This document shows positions 5,338-7,009 of a stretch of DNA of 7,009 nt, piece after piece. The notes beneath the pieces are model-generated. The model did not search any database and was not told the origin of the DNA. It was given only the letters and a program-made list of their open reading frames with translations. The stretch lies in contig JAILKX010000202.1 in NCBI GenBank assembly GCA_024693415.1, forward strand, positions 1 through 7,009. The letters are read 5' to 3'. The position numbers and the translations under genes are program-made. The stretch's first letter is position 1. Each line of letters opens with the position of its first letter. The DNA comes from Bacilli bacterium. Its GTDB lineage: Bacteria > Bacillota_I > Bacilli_A > RFN20 > CAG-826.

Positions 5338-7009
5338 ATGAGGAAAAGGTTTCTTTGGATCGTCCCGGCTTTGCTTTTGCCATCGTGCAAGATCTACGTC
5401 ACGACATATCGCGTGACCTGGCTCAACTACGACGGCAGCGTTTTGGAAGTCGATGAGGCGGTTACGAAGACCTTCCTCCCCTCTTATGATGGGCCGACCC
5501 CGGAAAAGCCGAGGGACGAATTCTATGAATACGTCTTCGTCGGCTGGGACAAAGAGGTCGTCCCGGCGGGCGAAGACGCGGCCTATTCCGCATCCTTCGA
5601 GAGGCGCAGATGGAATAATGATCTGATCTTCAGCCACGACAGCGGCTTCTACGATGAGCCCTTCTCCCTTTCGATCCGCGCCGCCGAGGAATTCGATATC
5701 CATTACACCCTCGATTGCGGCATTCCGGACGAGACGTCCAGCAAATACGAGGGCCCGATCGCGATAACTGATCCCTCAAGCGAGGACAATTACTTTTCAT
5801 CGAAGACCGGCATCTCCTCGCTCGACGTCTATTATCCTAGCGGCCTCGTCGACAAGTGCCGCATCGTCAAAGCCATCGGCATCGATCGCCAGACGAGGCA
5901 GAAGACCGACGTGTTCGACCTTTGCTTCTTCGTGGGGTATCAGGGAAAAGAAGGGTACGGCAAGCTGCCGATCATATCCCTTTCGATGGATGAGGCCGAC
6001 CTCTTCGATTACGAAAAGGGGATCTACGTCACCGGCAGGATCTATGACGAATCCGAGCATACGGGATACCCCGAAACCTATCCCGCGAACTACAACCAGA
6101 AGGGAAAGGAGTGGGAGCGTCCCGCGAATTTCAAGTATTTCGACCCGGAGGGAAAGCTGCTGCTCGACCAGGATATCGGGGTGAGGATCCACGGCGGATG
6201 GTCGCGCGCCTTCAACCAGAAATCGTTCAACCTCTACGCCAGAAAGGAATATAGCGGCTCGGCGAGGTTCGGCCATCCCTTCTTCGGGGGCATCAAGGCC
6301 CACTCGCTGATGCTTAGGAGCGGCGGCTACCGCGACACCGCCCTCACCAAGGTCAGGGATTCGCTGAATCAGGACCTGAGCGAGCCCAATGGATTTGCCA
6401 CGCAAAGAAGCGCGCCCTCCATCGTCTTCCTCAACGGCGAATATTGGGGCATCTATAACCTGCAGGAAAGGTTCTCCGACAACTACGTCGAGGAGCATGA
6501 CGGGGTGCGCAAGGAGAACGTGGTCATCATCAAAAACGACGAAATCGATGAGGGCGTGGATGCGTTTTTGCCCCTTTACGAGGAGATGAAGGCCTTCTTC
6601 GCCGAGCAGGATCTGACCATCGAGTCCAACTATGAGGCCGCCCAAAGCTACATCGATCTTCAGGAGTTCGCCTCCTATATGGCTACCGAGCTCTATGTCG
6701 GCAATATCGATTGGCCCGGCAACAACGTGCGGCTATACAAAGATGCGTCCGACCCGGGCTCAAAATGGCATTTCATGATGTACGACACCGACGATTCGGG
6801 CGGTATCCTCTCCCATATGTGCGCCCCAGAAATCGATCCATTCCTCAGGAAATCCCATTGGAAGAGCGGGCCGCTTGAGAGCGATTGCCTGCTTGGCTCG
6901 ATGCTCTCCAAACTCGTGGAGAATCCCTCCTTCAGGCAGCTTTTCCGCGCGACTTTCCTCGACATGGGGAAAACCCATTTCGCCAAAGAAGCGGTGGCGG
7001 CGTATCTAT
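5338..7009 (+). CDS. CotH-kinase-family lipoprotein with InlB-like and chitobiase-C-like domains (3' truncated)
   Basis: This frame stays open from ATG 5338 to the right edge, giving 557 residues without a stop. A short signal peptide (MRKRFLWIVPALLLPSC) has a lipobox with Cys17. Residues of about 22-88 form an InlB-like repeat (VTWLNYDGS ... YVFVGWDKE ... AAYSASFE). About 97-150 resemble the chitobiase/hexosaminidase C-terminal domain (SGFYDEPFSLSI, FDIHYTLDCGIPDETSSKYE, GPIAI). From about 280 comes the CotH kinase domain: VRIHGGWSRAFNQKSFNLYA with likely ATP-site Lys295; FLNGEYWGIYNLQERF with Glu377; NIDWPGNN with Asp458-x4-Asn463, the kinase catalytic-loop spacing; and MYDTDDSGG (Asp483/485) as the metal-binding DFG-like site. 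CotH of Bacillus spores is an atypical protein kinase. Here the lipid anchor predicts an extracytoplasmic kinase or binding protein with unknown substrate. Kinase activity is inferred; family membership is well supported. Confidence 0.9.
   Translation, partial: MRKRFLWIVPALLLPSCKIYVTTYRVTWLNYDGSVLEVDEAVTKTFLPSYDGPTPEKPRDEFYEYVFVGWDKEVVPAGEDAAYSASFERRRWNNDLIFSHDSGFYDEPFSLSIRAAEEFDIHYTLDCGIPDETSSKYEGPIAITDPSSEDNYFSSKTGISSLDVYYPSGLVDKCRIVKAIGIDRQTRQKTDVFDLCFFVGYQGKEGYGKLPIISLSMDEADLFDYEKGIYVTGRIYDESEHTGYPETYPANYNQKGKEWERPANFKYFDPEGKLLLDQDIGVRIHGGWSRAFNQKSFNLYARKEYSGSARFGHPFFGGIKAHSLMLRSGGYRDTALTKVRDSLNQDLSEPNGFATQRSAPSIVFLNGEYWGIYNLQERFSDNYVEEHDGVRKENVVIIKNDEIDEGVDAFLPLYEEMKAFFAEQDLTIESNYEAAQSYIDLQEFASYMATELYVGNIDWPGNNVRLYKDASDPGSKWHFMMYDTDDSGGILSHMCAPEIDPFLRKSHWKSGPLESDCLLGSMLSKLVENPSFRQLFRATFLDMGKTHFAKEAVAAYL

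Noticed and set aside
5797..6645. A 282-codon open frame on the - strand
   Set aside because: It is antisense to the CotH kinase region, whose + strand frame carries clear family motifs. The genes avoid TTA, CTA and TCA codons, which leaves the opposite strand free of stops.
1..7009. CRISPR array, tRNA/rRNA gene, insertion sequence or phage element
   Set aside because: No regularly spaced repeats, cloverleaf, terminal inverted repeats, transposase or integrase motif was seen on either strand.

Overview
This 7 kb window looks like chromosomal DNA of a moderately GC-rich bacterium, probably an uncultured member of the Bacillota (Bacilli-like, gut or rumen type). That placement is an inference. 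It rests on two lipoproteins with Listeria/InlB-type beta-grasp repeats, a CotH-kinase lipoprotein, intrinsic terminators with short GC stems, and Shine-Dalgarno (SD) sequences at some starts. All tryptophans read so far are TGG and the gene ends fit TAA/TGA as stops, so the standard bacterial code is assumed. No mobile element, CRISPR array, tRNA or rRNA was seen.

Layout, left to right. (1) The last 43 codons of an unidentified + strand gene, followed by a clean terminator. (2) A 235-bp convergent intergenic region with one terminator per direction and a possibly structured stretch between them. (3) A small four-helix membrane protein of unknown function on the - strand. (4) A 149-bp divergent intergenic region with two promoters and two short inverted repeats. 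(5) A + strand lipoprotein with four InlB-like repeats and a C-terminal leucine-rich-repeat-like part. It overlaps tail to tail, by 25 bp, with (6) a - strand 12-helix MFS transporter of the sugar:cation (GPH/SLC45-like) type. (7) A - strand two-gene operon, tag-rdgB (3-methyladenine DNA glycosylase I and XTP/dITP diphosphatase), ending in a strong terminator. (8) A 62-bp divergent promoter region. (9) A + strand CotH-kinase-family lipoprotein that runs off the right edge.

Functionally there are two themes. One is surface biology: two leaderless-looking lipoprotein genes with related repeat domains, one of them a likely extracellular protein kinase. The other is housekeeping genome protection: alkylated-base excision plus nucleotide-pool cleansing. 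The most notable signal is in the starts. Three transcription units have a -10 box ending only 6-10 nt before the start codon and no Shine-Dalgarno sequence, which predicts leaderless or near-leaderless mRNAs. The other start codons have an upstream SD-like sequence.
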